From positions 1-64,000 of the forward strand of contig CAYMRD010000012.1 in NCBI GenBank assembly GCA_964392775.1: 64,000 bases of DNA. Direction: 5' to 3'. This stretch comes from UKL13-3 sp964392775. GTDB lineage: Bacteria; Bacteroidota; Bacteroidia; UKL13-3. Each line of letters opens with the position of its first letter. Position 1 is the first letter of the stretch. The position numbers were made by a program, and so were the translations under genes. The notes beneath the pieces are model-generated. The model ran no database searches and was not told the DNA's origin. It saw nothing but the letters and a program-made list of their open reading frames with translations. Below are positions 17,210-25,707 of this stretch, piece by piece.

Positions 17210-18391
17210 TCAATTTGTTTTCTCCCAAAAACGGTACTTCGCACTTTCCTCATAAACCGTTTTCATAATTTCCTTATCCACTTCGCCAAATTCAACATTT
17301 CTGCGGGCACACATCGCATCAGCAGTAACGTAAGCTTTTTTCAATATAAAAGTTTCAAAACCCTGAGCGCCACCCCATGCAAACGAGGGAATAAAATTAC
17401 GGGGAAATCCTGCACCAAAAATATTGGCAGCAACACCCACAACTGTTCCGGTATTAAACATGGTATTGATACCACATTTCGAATGGTCGCCCATCATCAG
17501 TCCGCAAAAGGTGAGTCCGGTTTTTTCAAAACGTTCGGTACGGTAGTTCCAAAGTTTTACTTCCTCATAAGTATTTTTCAAATTGGAATTATTGGTATCG
17601 GCTCCAATATTGCACCATTCACCAATCACCGAGTTGCCGATAAACCCATCATGTCCTTTGTTTGAATAAGCAAAGAATACTGCATTGTTCACCTCTCCTC
17701 CTACTTTACAGTACGGACCAACAGTAGTTGCGGGATATATTTTAGCATCCATTTTAAGTCCGCCATGCTCGCATAAAGCAAACGGACCACGTACTTTACA
17801 GCCTTCCATAATCTCAGCATCCTTACCTATATAAATAGGCCCTGCCGATGCATTTAAAATCGAGAACTCAACAGAGGCTCCTTCTTCAATGAAAATACGT
17901 TCGGGTTTCACCACCTGGTTGGTAGCAGAAATTGCCTGAGATATGCGCCCTTTGGTTACCAATTCAAAATCAGCCTCGATGGCAGCACCGTTGAGCGAAA
18001 AAATATCGTAAGTGTAATTTAGCTTGAGTATATCTGACCCAAACGCTATTGAATTGGCCGTTTCGGGTTTCGTATGGCCTTCACCACAAACTGCAATCAC
18101 CACATCGTCTTTTACCAGTTGCTCACCGGGCTTGAGTGATTGGATAGCCGATACAAGTTGCCCGGCAGGAAAAACCGCACCATTTATCCAAGTGTTAACG
18201 GCAGCGGTTACCAGCGGAAACTTTGGTTGTAAATACGCTTGTGTATGGTACGAAACCTCAGCACCCAGCCTTTTGTTCCATTTCTCCGTAAGGGTCAGTA
18301 TCCCGCAACGAATTTCGGATACCGGACGGGTAAAGGTAAAAGGAAGCAGGTTTGCCCGGTCTGTTTCGTTTTCAAACAAGATATAGTTCAT
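17210..18391 (-). CDS. Alternative GlmU-like protein
   Basis: 393 residues. The N-terminal part (1 to about 200) is a divergent nucleotidyltransferase-like domain starting MNYILFENETDRANLLPFT. The C-terminal part is a left-handed beta-helix of hexapeptide repeats with motifs such as IYIGKDAEIMEGCKVRGPF. In Bacteroidota this family is annotated as the alternative UDP-GlcNAc diphosphorylase/glucosamine-1-phosphate acetyltransferase, feeding peptidoglycan and LPS. The usual GxGxRM loop of GlmU is not obvious, so the uridyl transfer activity is uncertain. It is upstream of tpiA and downstream of the L31 gene. Confidence 0.8.
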   Translation of the reverse strand: MNYILFENETDRANLLPFTFTRPVSEIRCGILTLTEKWNKRLGAEVSYHTQAYLQPKFPLVTAAVNTWINGAVFPAGQLVSAIQSLKPGEQLVKDDVVIAVCGEGHTKPETANSIAFGSDILKLNYTYDIFSLNGAAIEADFELVTKGRISQAISATNQVVKPERIFIEEGASVEFSILNASAGPIYIGKDAEIMEGCKVRGPFALCEHGGLKMDAKIYPATTVGPYCKVGGEVNNAVFFAYSNKGHDGFIGNSVIGEWCNIGADTNNSNLKNTYEEVKLWNYRTERFEKTGLTFCGLMMGDHSKCGINTMFNTGTVVGVAANIFGAGFPRNFIPSFAWGGAQGFETFILKKAYVTADAMCARRNVEFGEVDKEIMKTVYEESAKYRFWEKTN

Positions 18392-18426
18392 GCCACGATA
18401 TTACATAATATGGGGTAAATGACCTC

Positions 18427-18460
18427 AAAAAAAAAGCCCTCCGTTGTGGAGAGCTTTTTC
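18427..18460 (-). terminator. rpmE2 terminator
   Basis: Minus strand AAAAAGCTCTCC pairs with GGAGGGCTTTTT (one mismatch) and is followed by T residues. Confidence 0.85.
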
Positions 18461-18476
18461 ACATGCACAATTGCAG

Positions 18477-18728
18477 TTATTTCTTTTTAGCGTAACGTTT
18501 GTTGAACTTGTCAATACGTCCTGCAGTGTCAATCAACATGTTGGTTCCGGTAAAGAACGGATGTGATTTGTGTGAAATCTCTAATTTGAACAGTGGATAT
18601 TCGTTACCGTCTTCCCATTTAATGGTTTCTTTGGTATCAACTGTTGAGCGTGTCATGAATGAGTAGTCGTTAGACATGTCTTTAAACACTACTTTTCTAA
18701 AGTTTTTTGGATGGATATCTGCTTTCAT
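18477..18728 (-). CDS. rpmE2: 50S ribosomal protein L31, type B
   Basis: Large-subunit ribosomal protein of 83 residues. It starts MKADIHPKNFRKVVFKD and has the SHPFFTGTNMLID segment near its end. The zinc-binding cysteines of type A L31 are absent, which defines the zinc-independent type B. A strong promoter (18834-18864) leaves a leader of about 100 nt, long enough for an RNA control element, although no fold stands out. A terminator follows. Confidence 0.95.
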   Translation of the reverse strand: MKADIHPKNFRKVVFKDMSNDYSFMTRSTVDTKETIKWEDGNEYPLFKLEISHKSHPFFTGTNMLIDTAGRIDKFNKRYAKKK

Positions 18729-18833
18729 TTCTCAAAATTTTAAATTTATATGGATTTTGCCATATCACTCAGTTTCGTAACATACTGTATGAAATGATAG
18801 AATTGCACACAGCCTTTGTTCGAAAATGAGGGG

Positions 18834-18864
18834 CAAAAATAACTAAATATTGTTACAGCCCAAA
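18834..18864 (-). promoter_or_regulatory. rpmE2 promoter
   Basis: Minus strand TTTG (18861-18864), 19 bp, then TATTTTTG (18834-18841): a perfect match to the Bacteroidota housekeeping promoter. Confidence 0.75.
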
Positions 18865-18898
18865 TATTTTCCCATAAAAATAATTGCGGGCCAAACCT

Positions 18899-18928
18899 AT
18901 TGAATTTACTGGGGTTCAGTTAAATTTG
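18899..18928 (+). promoter_or_regulatory. Promoter of the PyrR-like gene
   Basis: ATTG (18899-18902), 18 bp, then TAAATTTG (18921-18928), 19 bp before the first ATG. Confidence 0.65.
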
Positions 18929-18947
18929 GCTCAAATTTAAGCTTAAA

Positions 18948-19454
18948 ATGACTATGAACAACGTACAAATTTTAACAGACGTGCAGGTAAAACAGATGAT
19001 CAAACGCATTGCGTATCAGGTATATGAGAACCACTTTAACGACAAAGAGCTGGTTATTGCAGGTATTGATGGCAGGGGCTACCAGATTGCAAGCATGTTA
19101 TATGATGAGTTGACAGACATTGCGGGGATTAAGCTCTCTCTGTTAAACATCCAAATGGATAAAGAGAATCCGACCGGAGCCGGGGTTCATCTCGATAATG
19201 AACAACTGAAGCTGACAGACAAAAGTGTAATAGTGGTAGATGACGTTTTGAACACAGGCCGGACCTTGGTTTATGCACTCACCCCCTTTATTAAAGCCAA
19301 AGCCAGACGGATACAGGTTGCTGTATTGGTAGATCGCAACCACAAGAACTTCCCAATCAGTGCCGACTATATCGGAATGCAACTATCGACTACGTTGCAG
19401 GAACATGTTTCGGTAACCATCGAAAAGAAAAAGGTGAATGTGTATTTAAGTTAA
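18948..19454 (+). CDS. PyrR-like phosphoribosyltransferase
   Basis: A PRTase fold protein of 168 residues (166 if the ATG at 18954 is used). The PRPP-binding motif is VIVVDDVLNTGRTLVYAL. VAVLVDRNHKNFPISADYIG resembles PyrR, the uracil phosphoribosyltransferase and pyrimidine attenuation protein. Family members bind PRPP in nucleotide salvage or regulation. No pyrimidine genes adjoin it and no attenuator was seen, so a regulatory role is not supported here. It stands alone with its own promoter and a shared terminator. Confidence 0.8.
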   Translation: MTMNNVQILTDVQVKQMIKRIAYQVYENHFNDKELVIAGIDGRGYQIASMLYDELTDIAGIKLSLLNIQMDKENPTGAGVHLDNEQLKLTDKSVIVVDDVLNTGRTLVYALTPFIKAKARRIQVAVLVDRNHKNFPISADYIGMQLSTTLQEHVSVTIEKKKVNVYLS

Positions 19455-19498
19455 AACCAAGTTGTACTACCAAGGGCAATCTGAAAAGTTGATTGCAT

Positions 19499-19532
19499 AA
19501 AAAATCCCACTCGAACCGAGCGGGATTTTTTG
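19499..19532. terminator. Bidirectional terminator between PyrR-like gene and HU gene
   Basis: AAAAAATCCC-ACTCG pairs with CGAGCGGGATTTTTT around a short loop; A and T runs on both sides serve the two convergent genes. Confidence 0.85.
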
Positions 19533-19549
19533 CGTTTGCAAGAAATCAA

Positions 19550-19822
19550 TTACTTGATTTTACCTTGCAATCCAGTTCCTGCTTTAAATTTCACAACTTT
19601 TTTCGCAGGGATGTTAATTTCTTTACCAGTTTGCGGGTTGCGACCTTTACGGGCTGCACGTTTTGTAACTGAGAAAGTACCAAAACCTACAAGAATAACT
19701 TTGTCATTCTTTTTCAAAGCTTTTTCAGTAGAAGTCATGAATGCGTTCAATGCAGCTTCAGCTTGTACTTTAGTGATTTTGGCAGCGGTTGACATGCTGT
19801 CGATTAAATCTGACTTGTTCAT
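19550..19822 (-). CDS. hup: HU-family DNA-binding protein
   Basis: Small nucleoid protein that bends and compacts DNA. 90 residues from the ATG at 19822 (MNKSDLID). It has the helical dimer region, the conserved GFGTFSV turn and the DNA-contacting arm with GRNPQTGKEI. A longer upstream reading frame exists but overlaps the promoter at 19858-19888, so it is not the start. Single gene between its promoter and a terminator. Confidence 0.95.
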   Translation of the reverse strand: MNKSDLIDSMSTAAKITKVQAEAALNAFMTSTEKALKKNDKVILVGFGTFSVTKRAARKGRNPQTGKEINIPAKKVVKFKAGTGLQGKIK

Positions 19823-19857
19823 AGTTAAATTGATTAATTGGTTGGTTATTACACTAA

Positions 19858-19888
19858 CAAACTTAGGAATTGGATTGAATAAAACAAG
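19858..19888 (-). promoter_or_regulatory. hup promoter
   Basis: Minus strand CTTG (19885-19888), 19 bp, TAAGTTTG (19858-19865). The leader to the ATG is about 30 nt. Confidence 0.7.
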
Positions 19889-19986
19889 CGGTATCACTGC
19901 ATTTGCAGATTTTTTTTACGGGAAGATTTTCACACGTTGTCAACATTGTCGCATGTTCACAACCTTAACACCTTACCCAATACCCT

Positions 19987-20514
19987 CTAAACGACTGATT
20001 TTACCAGCTCTGACACGTCTTTCAGGGGCATTTCAACCACTATTGATGCCCGCTCATATACAGGCTTTCTTGACTCTAGCAATTCTGATATAAAACGGGT
20101 AAGTTCTTCGCCATCCTTATCTTTAAGTAGCGGACGCTTACCGGGAAATTGCCCAACACGGCTCATAATAAAGGCCGCTTCCGCCCGAAGGTAAACCGTT
20201 TTACCATGGGCATTCATCCAATCCATGTTATCAACAAATGCCGGAGTTCCTCCACCGGTTGCAATAACCACATGGCTCCGAAGGTGGGTTTTATAAAGAC
20301 ATTCTTGCTCCTTCTTCCTAAAATAAGACTCTCCTTTAAGCTCAAAGAGTTCTGGTATGCTCATCCCCTCCGCATATTCTATTTCTTTATCGAGGTCGAT
20401 AAATGATGAATGTAATGCCCGGGCCAACTTTTTACCGATGGTTGATTTCCCCACACCCATCATTCCTATAAGGTATATGCGGTCGGGACTATATTCAACT
20501 TCGGAAAAGCCCAT
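19987..20514 (-). CDS. aroK: Shikimate kinase
   Basis: Phosphorylates shikimate at the 3-position in aromatic amino acid synthesis. 175 residues. The Walker A loop is GMMGVGKST, the shikimate-binding Asp is in FIDLDKEIE, and the GGG motif is in VVIATGGGTPAF. The lid region carries GKRPLL. The ATG at 20514 begins 4 bp after the stop of the BT_3928-like gene, so it is the last gene of a three-gene operon (DUF1599, BT_3928-like, aroK). Confidence 0.95.
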   Translation of the reverse strand: MGFSEVEYSPDRIYLIGMMGVGKSTIGKKLARALHSSFIDLDKEIEYAEGMSIPELFELKGESYFRKKEQECLYKTHLRSHVVIATGGGTPAFVDNMDWMNAHGKTVYLRAEAAFIMSRVGQFPGKRPLLKDKDGEELTRFISELLESRKPVYERASIVVEMPLKDVSELVKSVV

Positions 20515-20518
20515 ATCT

Positions 20519-21634
20519 CTATTTCATATATTTATGGAGCGTTTTCATATCAGGCAATGCATAAGACGACCATTTTTTGATAATCACATTGTCCTTCATC
20601 AATATAACGCCAGGATTGCTGCGCACCATCGACTTGAGAGGTGTTATATCCATCATATAATATGGAAACGACAACTGATACTCGTGACGATACGGCTCAA
20701 CAACATCTGGAGCGGTTGAAGTAAGTGCCCAAACAGAATGACCGGCTGCCTGAAAATCGTTACCTAAAGCAGAGAGTTGCTCAACGGTTCCTCTACGGCT
20801 TTCGCGAATATCCTTTTGCACAATAATTAATTTATAGCCGGTATCATTAAGCAAACTATCAGTGTATTCTACGCCATTGCCATCATATAATTTAAAATCA
20901 TAAATAGCCGGCTTAAATCCTTCCCTGATTTTTTTGTCTTTTCTGTCAACAAAATGATAGGTTGAATCCAGTGTAGCCAGTTCATTCATTCCCACTTCCA
21001 CCTGTTGTCCACCTCTTTCATATATAAAAACCATCTGAAAACTATCGCGCGGAGCACCTTCAGGAATCAACATCTGTTGCCTGATATCATTGCCAACTTT
21101 ATACGGCAAAAAATCAATTCGGGGTAAAAACATATACGTATAAAGCGTAAACGCGGTGGTAACGAGCAACGCAACTGAAAGTCCGATTGTTTGAATCGTT
21201 CCGTTAACCACTGGCTTAATGTGTTTATGACCTATAAATACAATCAGGATGAATACCAGCAATACCAAGTCTTTTATAAACGACTGCACCGGTTTTAGCT
21301 TGATGGCATCCCCGAAACAACCGCAATCTGTAACCTTTCCGGTAATGGCCGAATACCCTGTGAGCAAAGTGAAAAACACAATCATAATTAATAGCAGCCA
21401 TGCATTGATATAGGAATAGGCTCCAACCAGCAAGGCCACTCCCACCAGAATTTCAAAAATGCAAATCAGCATCGAAATGGGTACGGCATAATCAACAAAC
21501 ACAGGTGTATGAAACACCTCAAAATATTCGATGAGCTTATACGAAAAACCAATGGTATCGTTGGCTTTGATAAAACCTGAAACGATAAACAAAACGCCTA
21601 CGAGTATCCTACTGAATTGTGTTAAAAAACGCAT
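20519..21634 (-). CDS. BT_3928-like membrane protein (DoxX/MauE-like plus thioredoxin-like domain)
   Basis: 371 residues. Four membrane helices (about 5-25, 45-75, 78-100, 115-165 region) resemble DoxX/MauE proteins and include the cysteine pair in TDCGCFGD. A fifth hydrophobic helix leads to a soluble domain. Its end (KLIIVQKDIRESRRG ... NPGVILMKDNVIIKKW) has a thioredoxin-like pattern without a CxxC. MauE-type proteins take part in disulfide chemistry in the envelope; that role here is inference. Middle gene of an operon with aroK. Confidence 0.75.
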   Translation of the reverse strand: MRFLTQFSRILVGVLFIVSGFIKANDTIGFSYKLIEYFEVFHTPVFVDYAVPISMLICIFEILVGVALLVGAYSYINAWLLLIMIVFFTLLTGYSAITGKVTDCGCFGDAIKLKPVQSFIKDLVLLVFILIVFIGHKHIKPVVNGTIQTIGLSVALLVTTAFTLYTYMFLPRIDFLPYKVGNDIRQQMLIPEGAPRDSFQMVFIYERGGQQVEVGMNELATLDSTYHFVDRKDKKIREGFKPAIYDFKLYDGNGVEYTDSLLNDTGYKLIIVQKDIRESRRGTVEQLSALGNDFQAAGHSVWALTSTAPDVVEPYRHEYQLSFPYYMMDITPLKSMVRSNPGVILMKDNVIIKKWSSYALPDMKTLHKYMK

Positions 21635-21652
21635 GGTATTTATATGATAATG

Positions 21653-22201
21653 TTAAGATTTCTGTTCGTCAATTCTAATCAGTGCAAACACAGCATAGTT
21701 AATCATGTCCTGCAAGTTGGCTCCGATGCCTTCACTCATGATGGTTTGCCCGTTGTTATCTTCAATTTGTTTGATACGCAGCAAACGAACCAGCAAAATA
21801 TCGGTGAACGTGCTGATGCGCATATCACGCCATACTTCACCGTAATCGTGGTTTTTATCTTCCATCAACTTTTTAGTTGATAATACCTGAGCATCATACA
21901 ACATTGTTAATTGTTCGGTTGCCAGGTCCAGTTCAGATGAGGTATTCAGCTCCATTTGAATCAACCCCATGATACAATAGTTAACAATACCTCTGTATTC
22001 CGTTTCAATATCATCACCTACTTTCTGCGTACCTTTTTCTTCAATGGTGCGAATGCGTTGAGCCTTGATAAAAATCTGATCGGTAACAGACGACAGTCGC
22101 ATAATTCGCCATGACGTTCCGTAATCTTTACTCTTATTTATAAATATGCTTTTGCAGGCATCAATTACCTTGTCGTATTGCTGTGAAGTTTGATTTATCA
22201 A
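21653..22201 (-). CDS. DUF1599 protein with internal duplication
   Basis: 182 residues made of two related halves. FINKSKDYGTSWRIMRLSS ... EYRGIVNYCIMGLIQMEL in the first corresponds to MEDKNHDYGEVWRDMRIST ... LQDMINYAVFALIRIDE in the second. The KDYG/HDYG and WR.MR motifs define the DUF1599 (nucleotide modification associated) family; biochemical role unknown to me. The start codon must be TTG at 22201, since an in-frame stop lies five codons upstream and the first ATG is at codon 32. A TATTTTTG box lies at 22230-22237. Confidence 0.8.
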   Translation of the reverse strand: MINQTSQQYDKVIDACKSIFINKSKDYGTSWRIMRLSSVTDQIFIKAQRIRTIEEKGTQKVGDDIETEYRGIVNYCIMGLIQMELNTSSELDLATEQLTMLYDAQVLSTKKLMEDKNHDYGEVWRDMRISTFTDILLVRLLRIKQIEDNNGQTIMSEGIGANLQDMINYAVFALIRIDEQKS

Positions 22202-22229
22202 AACGGATGCAGTTTATTTGTTAACCATA

Positions 22230-22237
22230 CAAAAATA
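22230..22237 (-). promoter_or_regulatory. -7 box of the DUF1599-aroK operon
   Basis: TATTTTTG on the minus strand directly abuts the folP start codon (22238) on the other strand. Transcription would begin about 20 bp before the TTG start. Confidence 0.45.
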
Positions 22238-23104
22238 ATGGAGCATCCGAATTTGCAAGCGCTTACACCAAAAATAACTTTAAACTGCCGTGGCACCCTG
22301 TTAAGTCTGGAGAAACCCGTGGTAATGGGCATTTTAAACCTTACCCCCGACTCCTTTTTTGATGGAGGCAAACATTTAAAACCCAAAGATGCCCTCCATC
22401 AGGCCGAAAAAATGCTGACCGAAGGCGCCTCCATCCTCGATTTAGGAGCTTACTCAAGCCGGCCGGGAGCGGTGCATATCAGCGAGCAGGAAGAACTGGA
22501 CCGTTTGATTCCGGTTGTAAAAGCACTTTGCCGCAACTTCCCTAAAGCAATTCTATCCGTTGACACCTTTAGAAGTAAGATAGCCCGGGATGCTGTTGAG
22601 GCCGGGGCGCATATCATCAATGATATATCGGCCGGAGATGATGATCCTGATATGCTGGAAACTGTGGGCCGGCTGAATGTTCCTTATATTATGATGCACA
22701 AGCAGGGAACTCCGCAAAATATGCATATCAACCCTACTTATACGAATGTGGTATTGGAGGTGCTGCAATACTTTACCCGCAAAATAGCTGATGCCCGTAA
22801 GGCCGGCATTACCGATGTGGTGATTGACCCCGGATTTGGATTTGGTAAAAACCTGGAGCATAATTACACCTTACTCTCACGATTAAACGATTTTCGTCTA
22901 TTCGAACTTCCTCTTTTGATTGGCATATCCCGAAAAAGCATGTTGCAAAAAGTTACGGGAACGACTTCGGGCATGGCACTCAACGCTACAACAGCGGCAC
23001 ATACCATTGCTTTGCTTCAGGGTGCGCGCATTTTAAGGGTGCACGATGTAAAAGAAGCCGTAGAATGTATTAACATTGTAACCGCTACTTATGGAATTAT
23101 TTGA
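22238..23104 (+). CDS. folP: Dihydropteroate synthase
   Basis: Condenses p-aminobenzoate with dihydropterin pyrophosphate in folate synthesis; target of sulfonamides. 288 residues, TIM barrel. The pterin loop is MGILNLTPDSFFDGG. SVDTFRSK, INDISAG, MHKQGTPQNM and VIDPGFGFGK are all present, and GISRKSMLQ marks the PABA side. The ATG at 22238 is chosen because the upstream extension does not look like the family. Its last 14 bases overlap cdaA. Confidence 0.95.
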   Translation: MEHPNLQALTPKITLNCRGTLLSLEKPVVMGILNLTPDSFFDGGKHLKPKDALHQAEKMLTEGASILDLGAYSSRPGAVHISEQEELDRLIPVVKALCRNFPKAILSVDTFRSKIARDAVEAGAHIINDISAGDDDPDMLETVGRLNVPYIMMHKQGTPQNMHINPTYTNVVLEVLQYFTRKIADARKAGITDVVIDPGFGFGKNLEHNYTLLSRLNDFRLFELPLLIGISRKSMLQKVTGTTSGMALNATTAAHTIALLQGARILRVHDVKEAVECINIVTATYGII

Positions 23105-23909
23105 GTTTTACGATTTTAAATTTACGTTAATCAACGTTATCGATGTCTTATTGGTAGCAGGTATTCTGCATCAATTGTACCGGTTGCTGAAAGGCAGTTT
23201 AGCCTTTAATATGTTGATTGGATTCGTCACCGTTTATATTTTTTTGATGGTGGTTCGCTACTTTAACATGCCACTTTTGGAAACCATTTTGGGCGAAGTA
23301 ACCAAATTCGGCTTTCTGGCTATCATCATTATTTTTCAGCAGGAAATCCGAAAGTTCCTGTTATTACTGGGCAAAATAAGCTTTCTGGCCGAAAAAAAAT
23401 CTATCTTCAGGTTTTTACCCTGGAACTGGAAAATTGAAAAAAGTTTTAATACCAACTTCGAAGAGATTATAGATGCCGCTGAATTTTTGGCCGAAACCAA
23501 TCAGGGTGCAATTATGGTGTTTCCCAAAACTTCGGAGATGAAATTTATCGGTTCAAGCGGTGAGGTTTTGGAGGCCAATATTACCAGACGACTGCTCATC
23601 AGTATTTTCAGTAAAAACAGTCCGCTGCACGATGGAGCTGTGATTATTGCCAACAGTAAAATAAAAGCAGCCAATGCTGTCTTACCGGTTACCGAAAACC
23701 CGGAGTTGCTTCAAAAATATGGCTTGCGACACTTATCGGCACTGGGTATTACCGAACAAACCGATGCCATTGCACTGGTAGTTTCGGAAGAAAAAGGAAC
23801 CATGGCTTTGGCCAAGGAAGGCAGGATGCTGGAGGGTATGAACAAACAACAAATCATTGACTTTCTAAACAAGGAGTTTATCAACGATATGGTGAGAGTA
23901 AACGGATAA
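23091..23909 (+). CDS. cdaA: Membrane diadenylate cyclase
   Basis: Makes cyclic di-AMP from two ATP. 272 residues. Three membrane helices (about 13-32, 38-58, 68-88) precede the DAC domain. The catalytic motifs are LHDGAVII and RHLSALG, the latter corresponding to the RHR motif region. The start overlaps the folP end by 14 bp, so the two are translationally coupled. In other phyla cdaA neighbours cdaR and glmM; here it follows folP. Confidence 0.93.
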   Translation: MELFEFYDFKFTLINVIDVLLVAGILHQLYRLLKGSLAFNMLIGFVTVYIFLMVVRYFNMPLLETILGEVTKFGFLAIIIIFQQEIRKFLLLLGKISFLAEKKSIFRFLPWNWKIEKSFNTNFEEIIDAAEFLAETNQGAIMVFPKTSEMKFIGSSGEVLEANITRRLLISIFSKNSPLHDGAVIIANSKIKAANAVLPVTENPELLQKYGLRHLSALGITEQTDAIALVVSEEKGTMALAKEGRMLEGMNKQQIIDFLNKEFINDMVRVNG

Positions 23910-23913
23910 AGAA

Positions 23914-24597
23914 ATGAAAACACCACTGTTCCTTTTGATATCTATGATGCTTGGCTTTACCGGAATTTCCAGTGCACAACTGGTATTCCCGAATGGCCCC
24001 ACGCTGAACCTCGAAACTTCGAAGCAGATTCTATATATAGAAACGGATATCCATTTTTATACCGGTTCGTATACGATTACTGATTATACATGGGAACGAC
24101 AAACAGACGACTCTGTGAACCTCGATTGGGACTTGCAAGCCTGTATGAATGGAGACTGCAAAATAGGATTACCTTCTAGCGGATATTTTATTACCGATTT
24201 CGGCATCAACGATACTACAGGATTTATCCGTTTCCATGTAAACTCATACGGGCTCTCCGGCAGCACACGTTTGCGTTACCTGGTTCAAAACAAAATCAAC
24301 TTTAATGATAATGCCGTTCTCGAATTTAATATAACCTATACCAATAGCACAGGTTTAGATGAATTGAACAATCAGCTAAGTTTTGCGGTTTACCCCAATC
24401 CGACAGCCGAAAACATACAGTTGTCTTTGCCTAAAGATGAATGGAAGACCTTAAAAATTGTCAATACAAACGGGCAACTGATGCCCGTAGATATAACTGA
24501 AACAGGACTCTTAAATACTGGCAATTACCCCGAAGGTATTTATTTCATGAGCACATCAGGACACAAACGTTGCTCCTTTGTGGTGCAACATCCTTAA
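23914..24597 (+). CDS. Secreted protein with type IX sorting domain
   Basis: 227 residues. A signal peptide of about 21 residues ends ISSAQ. Residues 22-145 form a beta-rich domain with one Cys pair in CMNGDCKIG. The last 80 residues match the type A C-terminal domain of T9SS cargo: FAVYPNPTAENIQLSLP, a second strand LKIVNTNGQ and an ending GIYFMS...RCSFVVQ. It should be exported across the outer membrane and attached to the surface or released. The passenger function is unknown. It starts 4 bp after cdaA and ends on the base before a convergent gene. Confidence 0.85.
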   Translation: MKTPLFLLISMMLGFTGISSAQLVFPNGPTLNLETSKQILYIETDIHFYTGSYTITDYTWERQTDDSVNLDWDLQACMNGDCKIGLPSSGYFITDFGINDTTGFIRFHVNSYGLSGSTRLRYLVQNKINFNDNAVLEFNITYTNSTGLDELNNQLSFAVYPNPTAENIQLSLPKDEWKTLKIVNTNGQLMPVDITETGLLNTGNYPEGIYFMSTSGHKRCSFVVQHP

Positions 24598-25122
24598 TTA
24601 TTTTGAAGCAACCGAGTCGGCTTTACCAAACGACTCAAAAATTTCTTCAGGTGATTTTCCCATATTTTGAATAGCCAACCTCGCATCCTCCGCTAAATCG
24701 CTGTTGGGATATTTTGCTATAAATGCATTGTACGTTTGCTTTGCTTTGGCAAAATCGGCCATGCTGTTTTCATACACATAGGCTTGTAAAAACAAAGCTT
24801 CTTCGGCAATCTTATGTTTAGGGTAGGTATCAATCACACGTTGAAACAAGGCGATGGCTTTTTCATGATCGGCAGTTACATTGCAACGCTGACCTGCTTT
24901 AAACAAAAGCTCGGGTGCCAAATCATCATCCGGGTATTTTTCGGCAAACTCAATATAAGCCGCCTTTACTTTTTCAATCTGCTCAGGACTGAATACACTG
25001 TCGTTAGCCTCAAGCTCCCTGATATGGGTTAATGCTTTTTCTTTCGGTGAGTTGCAAGCCGAAAGCACCACAAGTGCAACACCTGCCAACAATAACAATC
25101 TTTGGGTCATCATTTTAAACAT
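24598..25122 (-). CDS. TPR lipoprotein
   Basis: 174 residues (ATG at 25122; MMTQR three codons later is equally possible). A lipoprotein signal with lipobox VLSAC is followed by about three tetratricopeptide-like units: AEKYPDDDLAPELLFKAGQ, VIDTYPKHKIAEEALFLQA and FIAKYPNSDLAEDARLAIQ. The pattern resembles the repeat domain of BamD and CpoB, so a scaffold role at the outer membrane is plausible but unproven. The gene ends directly against the T9SS cargo gene with no spacer. Confidence 0.8.
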   Translation of the reverse strand: MFKMMTQRLLLLAGVALVVLSACNSPKEKALTHIRELEANDSVFSPEQIEKVKAAYIEFAEKYPDDDLAPELLFKAGQRCNVTADHEKAIALFQRVIDTYPKHKIAEEALFLQAYVYENSMADFAKAKQTYNAFIAKYPNSDLAEDARLAIQNMGKSPEEIFESFGKADSVASK

Positions 25123-25175
25123 GATGCGATGTTACTTCATTTGAACAGAATTACAATCCACAAGATGTGAAAAAA

Positions 25176-25547
25176 CTAGTAGTTCCCTGTACGCAACAAA
25201 ACCAGAGTACAAGCCTCTAGCGGTGTAATACCGGCCTCAATTAGCTTTTGCTCCAACTCAGGGTTTTCGGTTCCCGGATTAAAGACCACCCGCTGGGGTT
25301 TCGTTTGTAAGATGTAATCGTAATACGGAGGTTGATTTTGAGGGCCTAAATACAAGGTAATGGTATCAATATCCTCCGAAGTTTCGGGTAACTCATTCAC
25401 AATCGGAACGCCATCAATCACACCCGGACGAAGCCCGAACGGAATCACAGGATGTCCATACTCATTCAGCATTTGCGTGGCCAAATACGCATAACGTGTG
25501 GGGTTAGGAGATGCACCCAATACCAATGTTTTCTTTGTGTGTGTCAT
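25176..25547 (-). CDS. CoA-binding domain protein (YccU-like)
   Basis: A single-domain protein of 123 residues from the ATG at 25547 (MTHTKKTL). It has the Rossmann-like CoA-binding fold: LGASPNPTRYAY, VIPFGLRPG, VVFNPGTENPELEQKL and EACTLVLLRTG. It matches the short YccU family, whose physiological role is not settled. It diverges from pheT across a 160-bp spacer. Confidence 0.85.
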   Translation of the reverse strand: MTHTKKTLVLGASPNPTRYAYLATQMLNEYGHPVIPFGLRPGVIDGVPIVNELPETSEDIDTITLYLGPQNQPPYYDYILQTKPQRVVFNPGTENPELEQKLIEAGITPLEACTLVLLRTGNY

Positions 25548-25611
25548 AATCGTATTCAAAGTTAACACCTGAGCACTCTAAAAGTTCCTGATATATTTCA
25601 GTCGAGATGAT

Positions 25612-25699
25612 TATTTTCGCAGCCAATTAGTTATTGAGTTATTCGTTACTCGTTATTAGTCGCGGCCTATTAACTCAATAACTCATTAACCTAATAACG
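25612..25699 (+). promoter_or_regulatory. pheT leader with two interleaved inverted repeats
   Basis: TATTTTCG (25612-25619) is a possible -7 box. Downstream, GTTATTGAGTT (25630-25640) is inverted at 25672-25682 and CGTTATTAG (25651-25659) is inverted at 25691-25699. The pairs are interleaved, so the RNA could form one stem or the other, or a pseudoknot. No phenylalanine-rich leader peptide was found. Confidence 0.4.
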
Positions 25700-25707
25700 A
25701 AAAAGAA

